In this document: in pieces, positions 7,143 to 14,049 of the stretch | How the letters are laid out: each line of letters begins with the position of its first letter | How positions within the stretch are numbered: the first letter of the stretch is position 1 | Origin: Candidatus Wolframiiraptor sp. EX4484-121 | Lineage (GTDB): Archaea; Thermoproteota; Nitrososphaeria_A; Caldarchaeales; Wolframiiraptoraceae | NCBI GenBank assembly: GCA_002255105.1 | Contig: NJEK01000028.1 | Coordinates: 1 to 20,477 of the forward strand | Direction: 5' to 3' | Length of the DNA: 20,477 nucleotides | The notes under the pieces: model-generated | Told to the model about the DNA's origin: nothing | Seen by the model: the letters and a program-made list of their open reading frames with translations, nothing else | Database searches by the model: none | Translations under genes and position numbers: made by a program

Positions 7143-7931
7143 ATGATCCCGCCTGAGTTAGATTATGATGAGGTCGCTGAGAAGATACTAGAGTTCATTC
7201 GGGGAAGGGTTGAGGAGGCGGGCGCGAACGGTGTCGTCGTTGGGGCGAGCGGCGGACTCGATTCCTCGGTCGTCTTAGTCCTCTCGGTTAAGGCCTTAGG
7301 AGCCGGGAGGGTTGTGGCCCTAATAATGCCTGACTCATCTATAACGCCTCTCCAAGACACGGAGCACGCCGTCCAGCTGGCCAAGCTACTTGGAGTGAGA
7401 TACTATGTGATAGATGTTCGGAGGATCTATAACTCGTATTCGGATGCCATGCCATTCTACGCTTCTGACGCCTTGATCCCGAATGGGAACCTGAGGGCTA
7501 GGATAAGGATGACGATCCTATACTATTATGCAAATCTCAAGAAACTGCTCGTATGCGGGACGGGGGATAAGAGCGAGATGCTCTTAGGATACTTCACGAA
7601 GTATGGTGATGGGGCCGCAGACCTCCTCCCAATAGCCGATCTATACAAGACTCAGGTCAGAGAGCTTGCGAGAAGGCTGGATCTCCCAAAGAGTATAGTT
7701 GAGAAGCCGAGCAGCCCCAGGCTGTGGCCTGGTCAGATGGCCGAGGATGAGCTTGGGGCGACATACGATGAGATCGATCGGATACTATATCTCCACGTCG
7801 AGCTGGGGAAGGAGGTCGATGAGATAATTGATCAGACGGGGATAGAGGCTGAGAAAGTTAGGTCTATCGTGGAGAGGTTTCAGAGGAGTGAGCATAAGCG
7901 GAGGCTCCCGCCGATAGCGAAGATTAGGTGA
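7143..7931 (+). CDS. nadE: NAD+ synthetase (ammonia-dependent)
   Basis: Amidates nicotinic acid adenine dinucleotide to NAD+, the last step of NAD biosynthesis. The 262-residue protein lacks a glutaminase domain, so ammonia is the direct nitrogen source. The PP-loop is GASGGLDSSVV (SGGLDSS at 36-42). Later signatures are NLRARIRMTILYYYAN, CGTGDKSEMLLGYFTKYGDG, DLLPIADLYKTQVRELARRL and KPSSPRLWPGQMAEDELG, all in the usual order. It starts a two-gene plus-strand unit with the TMEM165/GDT1 gene 7 bp downstream. Confidence 0.95.
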   Translation: MIPPELDYDEVAEKILEFIRGRVEEAGANGVVVGASGGLDSSVVLVLSVKALGAGRVVALIMPDSSITPLQDTEHAVQLAKLLGVRYYVIDVRRIYNSYSDAMPFYASDALIPNGNLRARIRMTILYYYANLKKLLVCGTGDKSEMLLGYFTKYGDGAADLLPIADLYKTQVRELARRLDLPKSIVEKPSSPRLWPGQMAEDELGATYDEIDRILYLHVELGKEVDEIIDQTGIEAEKVRSIVERFQRSEHKRRLPPIAKIR

Positions 7932-7938
7932 TTTAGGG

Positions 7939-8493
7939 TTGCTTGAGTTCATGAGCCTAATCGCCACGATGGCCTTGGCCGAGGTCGGGGATAAGACCCA
8001 GATCACGATCCTACTCCTATCGACTCAGATCCAAAAGCCGATAAGACTTCTATTGGGGATATTCACAGCGTTCTTAGTTGCCGACGGCGTCGCCGTGATG
8101 TTCGGCTCCGTGATGAAGCACGTTCTACCGACGTATATTCTGCAGATAATAGGGTCGCTGATATTCATGGTTCTCGGAGCATCTATTCTCATCGGGTGGA
8201 GGTCTGGGGAGCGGATAAGCGTTAAGAGGTTGTTTAAGAACTCGTTTACGGCGGGATTCTCGTCGACGTTTCTAGCGGAATTATGCGATAAGACTCAGAT
8301 ATCCGCGGGCGTTCTCGCGACCAGATTCAACTGTTTAGAGGTTTTCGCGGCGGCCATGATAGCCTTAATCACGATATCGATACTGACCATAATCTTGGGA
8401 AGAATGATGTCTGAGAGGATCGGAGGAAAAACTATGTTGAAGATCTCTGGAGCGGGCTTCATACTGGTCGGAGTGCTATTTCTCTTGCTTTGA
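7939..8493 (+). CDS. TMEM165/GDT1 (UPF0016) family cation transporter
   Basis: A 184-residue membrane protein with two homologous halves of three helices each. Each half carries the family signature E-x-G/C-D-K-T: EVGDKTQ at residues 15-21 and ELCDKTQ at 114-120. Family members move divalent cations (calcium or manganese) or act as cation/proton exchangers; the ion here is not known. The TTG start at 7939 is favoured because AGGTGA (7926-7931) gives a ribosome binding site at good spacing; ATG 7951 is the alternative. Its 3' end overlaps the convergent AOR gene by 18 bp. Confidence 0.9.
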   Translation: MLEFMSLIATMALAEVGDKTQITILLLSTQIQKPIRLLLGIFTAFLVADGVAVMFGSVMKHVLPTYILQIIGSLIFMVLGASILIGWRSGERISVKRLFKNSFTAGFSSTFLAELCDKTQISAGVLATRFNCLEVFAAAMIALITISILTIILGRMMSERIGGKTMLKISGAGFILVGVLFLLL

Positions 8494-10266
8494 TGGCCTC
8501 GACCTCCAGACCTCCTCGGCCACGTCTCCCAGGCCAAGCTCCACGAGCTTCTCCCTCCTCGGGATCCCGGTCTCTCGATCCCAACCCATGGCGTCGTAGA
8601 ATTCGTCGAGCATTCCATCTAGGTTCTCGACCCTAATCCCTTTCGTCGGCCCGGATGCGATGGGCTCCATCATCCTCCTCGGCAATTTATCGCTCCTCCT
8701 ATCGACCCCCTCCCTCACGTTGAAGCACCTCTTCAAGTTATAGACTCTTTCAGAGATTTTGAGCAGGTCCTGAGGCTTTAGATCGAGCCCCGTCAACGTC
8801 GTAGTCAGTCTCGACAGCATATCTAGGTCGAGGTTCTCCCCCTCAGCTGCTTGGAGCGGGAATCTACATATTCCTAGTATTCCCGCGAGTTCTCCGAAGA
8901 GTATCAAAAGCCTGTAGGCTTCCCCGCGCCCGACTCCCTCCTCCTCAAACCTGCTTGGGGGAGGCCATGGAAGCCCATATCTTCTCAGCCCCATATCGAC
9001 CTTAGAGAAGTCCCACATGGGCGACCAGATGGGCTCGATGTGACACGCCCCCCTCGGATTTCCGACGGCGTATTGAATTGCCAGCGACTTCGATGTCCCG
9101 CGGGGGTCGTGGGCTGGGATCTCCAAGCCCTTTCCATGGCACGCGAATTCCTCGGATCCCTTGCCGAGCTTTTCCGAAGCCCTCTTAACCCCCTCGGCCA
9201 ACAACCTCCCTATACCCTCCTTTTTCACGATCTTCTCGATCAGGGCTAGAGTTACCCCCGGATCGCCCCACCTCAACCTAATCCCACCCGCGTCCTCCTC
9301 GGTGATTATCCCCCTCTCATACGCCTCGATGGCGAACGCTATCACGTTTCCGGCCGAGATCGTGTCGAGGCCGTAGATGTTGCAGAGATATCCCGCCTTG
9401 ATTATCGCCTCGAGATCTCCTATCATGGATTGGACTCCGAGCATGTCGACCGTCTCGTACTCCGCCCCCTCGTGGGGAGGTGTTCGGTAATCTCCGGCCG
9501 GAACCTGGATATATCTTCCGCAGCCTATTGGGCATCCGAAACAGGCTCTCTTCTTGATCAAATACTTCTCCGAGAGGGTTTGGCCGGATACCTTCTCAGC
9601 CTCCTCAAAGTAGCATGTCTTGAAGTTTCTGGTTGGAAGAGCTCCGGACTCGTTTAAGCGTATGAGTCCGCCTAGGGTTCCATACCTCCCCATGCCCTTA
9701 TCCGCCCTAGCCTTTACGACGTTTATGGCCTCTAGGGCTGCATCAAAGAACTCGTCGGGCTTTGCGGCCGAGATCTCCCCATGCCCGTCGACCACGACGG
9801 CCTTAAGCCTCTTAGCGCCCATAACCGCTCCCCCGCCGCATCTCCCAGCGGCCCTATCATAATCCACCATTATCGAGGCGAACCTAACCAGGTTCTCACC
9901 GGCTTGGCCTATGCACGCGACCGATGCGTCGGGCTCGGCCAGATCTCTTAGGAGGATGTCGGTCGCCTCATGGACGTTCTTTCCCCATAGGTGCGATGCA
10001 TCCCTAAGCTCGGCATATCGATCTCTGATGTGGAGGTAGACCGGCTTCTCAGATCTCCCCCTCACCACTATGAGATCGTATCCGGCGAACTTCAGCCTCG
10101 GGCCAAAGCTTCCGCCCGCCCTCGACTCGCCGAAGATCCCCGTTAGAGGGGACTTAAAGCAGAACTCTACGCTCCCGGAGGATGGGCATAGGGTCCCGGT
10201 CAACGGCCCCGTCGCGGCTATCAGGAGGTTGTCGGGGCTTAGGGGATCGATCCCCGCCTCAAGCAT
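8476..10266 (-). CDS. Aldehyde:ferredoxin oxidoreductase family tungstoenzyme, N-terminally truncated
   Basis: Oxidises aldehydes (or related substrates in this large family) to acids with ferredoxin as acceptor, using a tungsten-bispterin cofactor and a [4Fe-4S] cluster. Cluster ligands are C242, C245 and C249 in ACFGCPIGCG and C467 in GILGICRFP, matching Cys288/291/295 and Cys494 of the Pyrococcus furiosus enzyme. GGAVMGAKRLKA, GAEYETV and YGLDTISAG are also present. The ORF begins MLEAGIDPLSPDNLL, about 45 residues into the usual protein: the first strands (MYGxxGxxLRVDLSTG and GGRGLGAKLL type) are absent. It overlaps the 3' end of the ferredoxin gene by 8 bp, where a deletion seems to have removed the ends of both genes. 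The Arg usually in the PxGGR segment is replaced (PSSGSVEF), so the subfamily is divergent. Confidence 0.9.
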   Translation of the reverse strand: MLEAGIDPLSPDNLLIAATGPLTGTLCPSSGSVEFCFKSPLTGIFGESRAGGSFGPRLKFAGYDLIVVRGRSEKPVYLHIRDRYAELRDASHLWGKNVHEATDILLRDLAEPDASVACIGQAGENLVRFASIMVDYDRAAGRCGGGAVMGAKRLKAVVVDGHGEISAAKPDEFFDAALEAINVVKARADKGMGRYGTLGGLIRLNESGALPTRNFKTCYFEEAEKVSGQTLSEKYLIKKRACFGCPIGCGRYIQVPAGDYRTPPHEGAEYETVDMLGVQSMIGDLEAIIKAGYLCNIYGLDTISAGNVIAFAIEAYERGIITEEDAGGIRLRWGDPGVTLALIEKIVKKEGIGRLLAEGVKRASEKLGKGSEEFACHGKGLEIPAHDPRGTSKSLAIQYAVGNPRGACHIEPIWSPMWDFSKVDMGLRRYGLPWPPPSRFEEEGVGRGEAYRLLILFGELAGILGICRFPLQAAEGENLDLDMLSRLTTTLTGLDLKPQDLLKISERVYNLKRCFNVREGVDRRSDKLPRRMMEPIASGPTKGIRVENLDGMLDEFYDAMGWDRETGIPRREKLVELGLGDVAEEVWRSRPSKQEK

Positions 10267-10630
10267 TAACGCATGCGGGATCTCCCCCGCAGAGGTCGCA
10301 GATCAGGGCTTTCCCCGTGGCCGGGTCCAGCGACGCGGCGCCGAAGGGGCATGTGTGGACGCAGTTTCCGCAGCCGACGCACCTCTCCTCCCGAACAACC
10401 ATCGCCCCCGTCTTCGGATCTCTCTCGATGGCGTTCACCGGGCAGGAGGCCATGCATAACCCGCATTGGAGGCAGAAGATCGGCGCGTCGACGGGCTGGT
10501 GGCGCAGTCTGACTACGTGGATCCTCGACCTCTCGATGCTCATCACGCCATAATGTTTCTGCGAGCAGGCGAGTTCGCAGAGATGGCAGCCCATACATCT
10601 ATCCGGAATCACGACCAATGATTTGACCAT
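10259..10630 (-). CDS. Polyferredoxin electron-transfer subunit for AOR, C-terminally truncated
   Basis: A 123-residue iron-sulfur protein of the DmsB/HycB type. Cysteine sets are C12-x2-C15-x2-C18-x3-C22, C53-x2-C56-x2-C59-x3-CP, C84-x2-C87-x2-C90-x3-CP and a last set CDLCGGDPACV (C111, C114, C120). Relatives continue with xxCP and a C-terminal region; here the stop comes two residues after V121, so the sixteenth cysteine is lost and one cluster lacks a ligand. It precedes AOR on the same strand and would carry its electrons. The AOR start lies inside its last codons. Truncation here and in AOR at the same point indicates one deletion. Confidence 0.88.
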   Translation of the reverse strand: MVKSLVVIPDRCMGCHLCELACSQKHYGVMSIERSRIHVVRLRHQPVDAPIFCLQCGLCMASCPVNAIERDPKTGAMVVREERCVGCGNCVHTCPFGAASLDPATGKALICDLCGGDPACVNA

Positions 10631-10667
10631 CGCAAATTCCGCTCACATACAATATTATTTATCCTTT

Positions 10668-10676
10668 CTTTAAGCG
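10668..10676 (-). promoter_or_regulatory. TATA-like box for the ferredoxin-AOR operon
   Basis: CGCTTAAAG on the minus strand, 38 nt upstream of the ferredoxin ATG. A second AT-rich candidate (GGATAAATAATATT, 10651-10664) is nearer the gene. The first directly abuts an arm of a 9-bp inverted repeat, which could place an operator next to the promoter. Confidence 0.4.
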
Positions 10677-10768
10677 GTCTCGAATCCATGTCAATATAAC
10701 CAGCTCGTGAACTCATCTATCCCTTCGAGACCAAGCTCAAGCAATTCTCGGCAACGAGCTTAGAATTG
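10676..10768. repeat. Cluster of inverted repeats between tRNA-Gly and the ferredoxin operon
   Basis: GGTCTCGAA (10676-10684) pairs perfectly with TTCGAGACC (10724-10732). CAATTCT (10742-10748) pairs with AGAATTG (10762-10768), leaving a 13-nt loop. AGCTCGT (10702-10708) can pair with ACGAGCT (10754-10760), which competes with the other pairings. The stretch has no gene. It could be a structured RNA trailing the tRNA, a small RNA, or an operator for the operon promoter that begins at its edge. Confidence 0.45.
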
Positions 10769-10819
10769 GAGCGGGCCACCTCTAAAAGCTCTTGAGAACA
10801 GTTTTTGGTTGATTTATGA

Positions 10820-10893
10820 TGCGGCCGCCGGGATTTGAACCCGGGATCACTGGCTCGGAAGGCCAGTGTCCTTCCAGGCTAGACGACGGCCGC
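10820..10893 (-). tRNA. tRNA-Gly (anticodon TCC)
   Basis: A complete cloverleaf of 74 nt: acceptor GCGGCCG/CGGCCGC, D arm GTCT/GGAC, anticodon stem CTGGC/GCCAG with loop CTTCCGA (anticodon TCC), five-base variable loop, T arm CCGGG-TTCAAAT-CCCGG and discriminator A. There is no intron and CCA is not encoded. Its first 15 nt are shared with the 3' end of the upstream ribonuclease gene, which supplies that gene's TAG stop. This is unusual and hints at a deletion between the two genes. Confidence 0.95.
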
Positions 10894-12099
10894 CCATTTT
10901 AGAGCTGTGATCGCCAAATCCTTGCATGGATCGGGCTCGCCGTGGACCACGAATATCTTGGCCTCGGGGTTAAATCGCCTCAGATACTCTCTAAGCTCGC
11001 TTCTCCCCGAGTGGGCGCTGAAGAGGAATTGCTCGACCCTGGCCTTCACCTTAACATCCACCCCGCCGTGGACCAGCTTTCCCTCCTCTAGGAGCCTCGC
11101 CCCAGGGGTTCCGGGGATCTGGAAGCTCACGAGGAATATGGCTGAGTAGGGGTCTTCTGCAAACCTCTCGGCGTAGAATACCGCAGGCCCTCCCTTAAGC
11201 ATCCCAGCCGGGCTTATGATCACCCCGGGCCTCTCCGCCGCCCGCTTCCTCTTCCTCCTATCGGTTATCCTGGTTATGTGCTTGGATGCGGAGTATAGGA
11301 GCTGGTATCCATCTATGTATTCGCGGTTTTCAAGGAATAGGTCTAGGACTCTTACGGCCATCCCATCCAAGGCCGTGAACTCCCTGAAATTATATGCCTC
11401 CAGGACGCACATTATCTCCTGCGATCTTGAGACCGCGAAGGCTGGGACTAGAACCTTCCCACCCGACTCGACGACCTCCCTAACGCTTGAGACGAACCTC
11501 CTCTCAAGCTCCCGCCTGTCAGGATGCTCTAGGAGGGCGTAGGTGGACTCGGTGATCACGGCGTCAACGTCCCTTGGAGCCGGCTCCAAACCCCTCAAGA
11601 GCCTCGTCTTCTTGAGGGAGTAGTCTCCGGTGTAGAGCACGGTCTTATCGGCGTTTATGAGGACTTGGAGGCTTCCCGGGATGTGGCCGGCGTTTAGGAA
11701 GGTTATCTCGGCGTCCTTGACCCTAACCGTCTCCCCATACCCAACCCTAATCCCCCTCCTCAGGAGCTCCTCTACCTCGAGAACCTCATATGGGATATAG
11801 TATCCGCTTAGCTTCAGGAAGTCTCTTAGGAGGATGTCGCAGAGCTTGAAGGTCATGTCGGTTGCATAGACCTTAACGTCTCCATCGAGCATGAAGAGGG
11901 GGACGGCTCCACTATGATCCAGGTGCGCGTGGGAGATTATCACGGCGTCTAAGTCTCTCGTCGCGACGTGGGCTGGGAAGAGGGGCTCGGGCTCCGAGAG
12001 CTTCACGCCGTAGTCTAGGAGGATTCGAGCCTCCCTAGTCTCGACTAGGATCGCGGCCCTGCCCACCTCGCCCATCGCTCCGAGGAATCTAAGCCTCAA
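10879..12099 (-). CDS. Metallo-beta-lactamase/beta-CASP ribonuclease (CPSF-like)
   Basis: An RNA-processing nuclease of the archaeal CPSF-like group. Zinc-binding motifs are SHAHLDH (H57, H59, D61, H62), NAGHIPGS (H139), YTGDYS (D159), FSAHSGRSEL (H363) and VVHGEP (H386). The beta-CASP insert lies at about residues 215-330 and includes PAGMLKGGPAVFY. There is no N-terminal KH domain, unlike aCPSF1. The start is TTG at 12099; a TATA-like CTTTATCATA lies upstream. The C-terminus is short: relatives have about 25-30 residues after HGE, here about 18, with the last (WAAVV) encoded by the tRNA-Gly acceptor end. The final strand may therefore be lost. Confidence 0.88.
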   Translation of the reverse strand: MRLRFLGAMGEVGRAAILVETREARILLDYGVKLSEPEPLFPAHVATRDLDAVIISHAHLDHSGAVPLFMLDGDVKVYATDMTFKLCDILLRDFLKLSGYYIPYEVLEVEELLRRGIRVGYGETVRVKDAEITFLNAGHIPGSLQVLINADKTVLYTGDYSLKKTRLLRGLEPAPRDVDAVITESTYALLEHPDRRELERRFVSSVREVVESGGKVLVPAFAVSRSQEIMCVLEAYNFREFTALDGMAVRVLDLFLENREYIDGYQLLYSASKHITRITDRRKRKRAAERPGVIISPAGMLKGGPAVFYAERFAEDPYSAIFLVSFQIPGTPGARLLEEGKLVHGGVDVKVKARVEQFLFSAHSGRSELREYLRRFNPEAKIFVVHGEPDPCKDLAITALKWAAVV

Positions 12100-12174
12100 C
12101 CTATATCACGCTCTAGGGCTCAATTCATGAGCATCGGCTGATATGATAAAGATTATCCCCTTAAGCCTCCCTTC

Positions 12175-12543
12175 TCAAGTCTTTAATCTGATTCCGATCA
12201 AGCCTGCCAAGATCATCAAAACTCCTATAATGATGACTCCCACGCCGACCAGATATGGGTATATGAGTTCTGGGCGATAGAGTATGAAGAGGCCTAAGAC
12301 TATCATCAAAGCGCCCACCAAGCATAGGGCTGCTTGACCGAAGCTCCTCGGCAGGCTTATAGTCGCCTCTGACGGCTTAACCCTCTTAACCCTGAGAACT
12401 CCCATTAGGAGGAAGCCCACCCCCATCCCTACGGCCCCACCAACATCCGGCCTCCCGAAGAGCAGGCCTATCCCCGCGCCGATGAACATGCATGCGACGA
12501 AGATTAGGCCCGCGATCTCTCTGCCCTTCTTCTCCTCGCTCAT
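12175..12543 (-). CDS. Small four-helix membrane protein, unknown function
   Basis: A 122-residue protein beginning MSEEKKGREIAG, with four predicted membrane helices at about 9-29, 34-50, 70-88 and 94-118 and a short basic loop (RVKRVKPSE) between helices two and three. I recognise no family. The frame extends upstream to 12615, but that longer form would add a polar leader overlapping tgtA. ATG 12543 is chosen because AAATATAT lies 26 nt upstream, as for other leaderless genes here. It lies between tgtA and the ribonuclease gene on the same strand. Confidence 0.65.
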   Translation of the reverse strand: MSEEKKGREIAGLIFVACMFIGAGIGLLFGRPDVGGAVGMGVGFLLMGVLRVKRVKPSEATISLPRSFGQAALCLVGALMIVLGLFILYRPELIYPYLVGVGVIIIGVLMILAGLIGIRLKT

Positions 12544-12568
12544 CTCGCTCGATGATGATCTGATGCAG

Positions 12569-12576
12569 ATATATTT
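12569..12576 (-). promoter_or_regulatory. TATA-like box for the small membrane protein gene
   Basis: AAATATAT on the minus strand, 26 nt before ATG 12543. It decides that start over the upstream alternative and predicts a leaderless transcript. Confidence 0.5.
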
Positions 12577-12587
12577 GTTTCCTCCCA

Positions 12588-13157
12588 TCAATTCCAGTCG
12601 ATTAGGTTTGAGCATATCCCCAATTTATGGAGGGCTTCATGGAGCTTTGAGGCCAGGTCTCTCAGATACCTCGATCTGGAGCCGACTATGTGGATCCTCT
12701 CGTAGCCTCCCGCCCTGATCTGCTCGACCATGAGCTCGACCAAGTCATCGGATACCTCCTCGATCAGCTTCCTCGGATAGTTTGTCTGGGAGAATGGGTA
12801 GGTGTATCTAAGCTGGTCTGGGATGAGGCCGTAGGGGGTTCCATAGCGGGCGACCTCAAACACCTCCTCCCCAACAATCGTCTTAAGCTTCTCGAAGCTC
12901 ATCCCCCTATTGAACGGTAACAGGACTAGATGTTTTTCATGGCCTGGCTGCTTGAAGTATCTCTCCATGAGCCTCCTCCTAGCCCTCCTGATCCTCGGCC
13001 TCCTCAAGCTGAGCTCATCGAACAGGTTTATCCCACGCCTACTCGATAGAGGTGTGTTATCCTCCATGAGCTTCAATAACTCCTCGTTCTCCATGATCCA
13101 CCTGAATGCTTGATAGAGTCTTGGATGACTCCTAGCCCTCATCTCAAGCAACTCCAT
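12588..13157 (-). CDS. tgtA: Archaeosine tRNA-guanine transglycosylase, C-terminal fragment of a broken gene
   Basis: This frame carries the part of archaeal TgtA that follows the catalytic barrel. The ORF start at 13157 (MELLEMRARSHPRLYQAF) is internal. Reading back in frame to about 13225 gives HNLYACFREIREIKQAI, the family's conserved HNLY helix. The rest includes RPRIRRARRRLMERY and a C-terminal domain with RYGTPYGLIPDQL and YPFSQTNYPR (DUF5591-like). No PUA domain follows, so it must be separate if present in this organism. On its own the fragment cannot act as a transglycosylase. Confidence 0.82.
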   Translation of the reverse strand: MELLEMRARSHPRLYQAFRWIMENEELLKLMEDNTPLSSRRGINLFDELSLRRPRIRRARRRLMERYFKQPGHEKHLVLLPFNRGMSFEKLKTIVGEEVFEVARYGTPYGLIPDQLRYTYPFSQTNYPRKLIEEVSDDLVELMVEQIRAGGYERIHIVGSRSRYLRDLASKLHEALHKLGICSNLIDWN

Positions 13158-13954
13158 CAGCCTACCATCCCTGATCGCCTGCTTGATCTCCCGGATCTCC
13201 CTGAAGCATGCATAGAGGTTGTGTGCATATCCACCCCCAAGGCGACTATGAATGGGAAGATCATTGGATGGCCTGCCCCGAATAGATGTAATGGCCTCCC
13301 AAACCCTATAATCCTCCTAACCACATAAATCATCTCGAAGAGCTTCTCAAACCTATAGCCCTCCATCAGGGGGGTCGGGCTCCCGAGGGCGTAGAGATCA
13401 AAACCCATCCCCCTCTCCTGCTCGGCGCATCTCTGAAGCAGGTCTAGATGGGTTCCGCCCTGAATCGGGGCGGCCCAAAGGGCTCTCCTAACACCCCTCT
13501 CCCTCAAGGCATTCAAGGTCCTCTCCAGATTCTTCAAGGTCTTTTCAACGGTCTCCTCGGCCCTCTCCCTCCCACAGACCCCGGTCGGTACGTCGAGCGG
13601 GACCGCGATGTCCGTTCCAATCTCCTCCTCGAATAGGGCGATCTCCTCGGGGCTCGCCTCGACATCACCGTACTCCAAGACCTGGTATCCGCCGCTGTCG
13701 GTCATTACGATCCCGTCGAAGTCCAGCATCTTATGGACTCCCTCTTCAATCGCCCTCTCTCCAAGCCTCTTGAAAATTATGTACGCGTTCGTTATCACGG
13801 CTTCGGCCCCCAGGTTCTCCTCCATCCACCTGGCCGAGATCGATTGGGTTACTGGGTTTATTACCGGGAGGAATAGAGGGGTCTCGGCCCGCCTGCTTCC
13901 GACCTTAAGCCTCCCGATCCTCCCGAGCAGGTCTCCGGCCAAGATCTCGAACAT
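13157..13954 (-). CDS. tgtA: Archaeosine tRNA-guanine transglycosylase, N-terminal catalytic fragment of a broken gene
   Basis: TgtA exchanges guanine-15 of tRNA for preQ0 as the first tRNA step of archaeosine synthesis. The fragment shows FLPVINPVTQSIS, ITNAYIIFKR, MTDSGGYQVLEYGDVE (D86, an active-site aspartate), PLDVPTG, APIQGG and LHLFGAGHPMIFPFIVALGVDM. Homology stops at M243. The family continues FDSASY (nucleophilic aspartate), then a CxCxxC zinc site and HNLY. Here a 22-residue out-of-frame tail follows, while HNLY continues in another frame within a few bases. About 60 residues are missing. The start ATG 13954 is supported by a TATA-like box 23 nt upstream. Confidence 0.9.
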   Translation of the reverse strand: MFEILAGDLLGRIGRLKVGSRRAETPLFLPVINPVTQSISARWMEENLGAEAVITNAYIIFKRLGERAIEEGVHKMLDFDGIVMTDSGGYQVLEYGDVEASPEEIALFEEEIGTDIAVPLDVPTGVCGRERAEETVEKTLKNLERTLNALRERGVRRALWAAPIQGGTHLDLLQRCAEQERGMGFDLYALGSPTPLMEGYRFEKLFEMIYVVRRIIGFGRPLHLFGAGHPMIFPFIVALGVDMHTTSMHASGRSGRSSRRSGMVG

Positions 13955-13976
13955 CCAATCAGCCCCTTAGAGAGGC

Positions 13977-13986
13977 ATTTAACAAA
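13977..13986 (-). promoter_or_regulatory. TATA-like box for tgtA
   Basis: TTGTTAAATG on the minus strand, 23 nt upstream of ATG 13954. It predicts a leaderless transcript and suggests the gene was active. Confidence 0.45.
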
Positions 13987-14049
13987 TCTTCCTGAAGATC
14001 AAGTAAGACTAATTAGGTTGGTGGATTTGGATGGCTTAGAAGCGAGTTG

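Noticed and set aside
10266..10598. 110-residue arginine-rich frame inside the ferredoxin gene
   Set aside because: Frame shadow of the cysteine-motif ferredoxin, which has an exact four-set cysteine pattern.
10271..13211. Shared GCATGC motif near the tgtA and ferredoxin-AOR junctions
   Set aside because: The six-base motif also occurs away from any lesion (near 5618 and 12489), is absent at the pgk junction, and several copies are expected by chance.
12588..13954. Archaeal intron or intein as the cause of the split tgtA (and pgk)
   Set aside because: Introns and inteins add sequence between two halves. Here sequence is missing and the halves nearly touch, so splicing cannot restore the protein.
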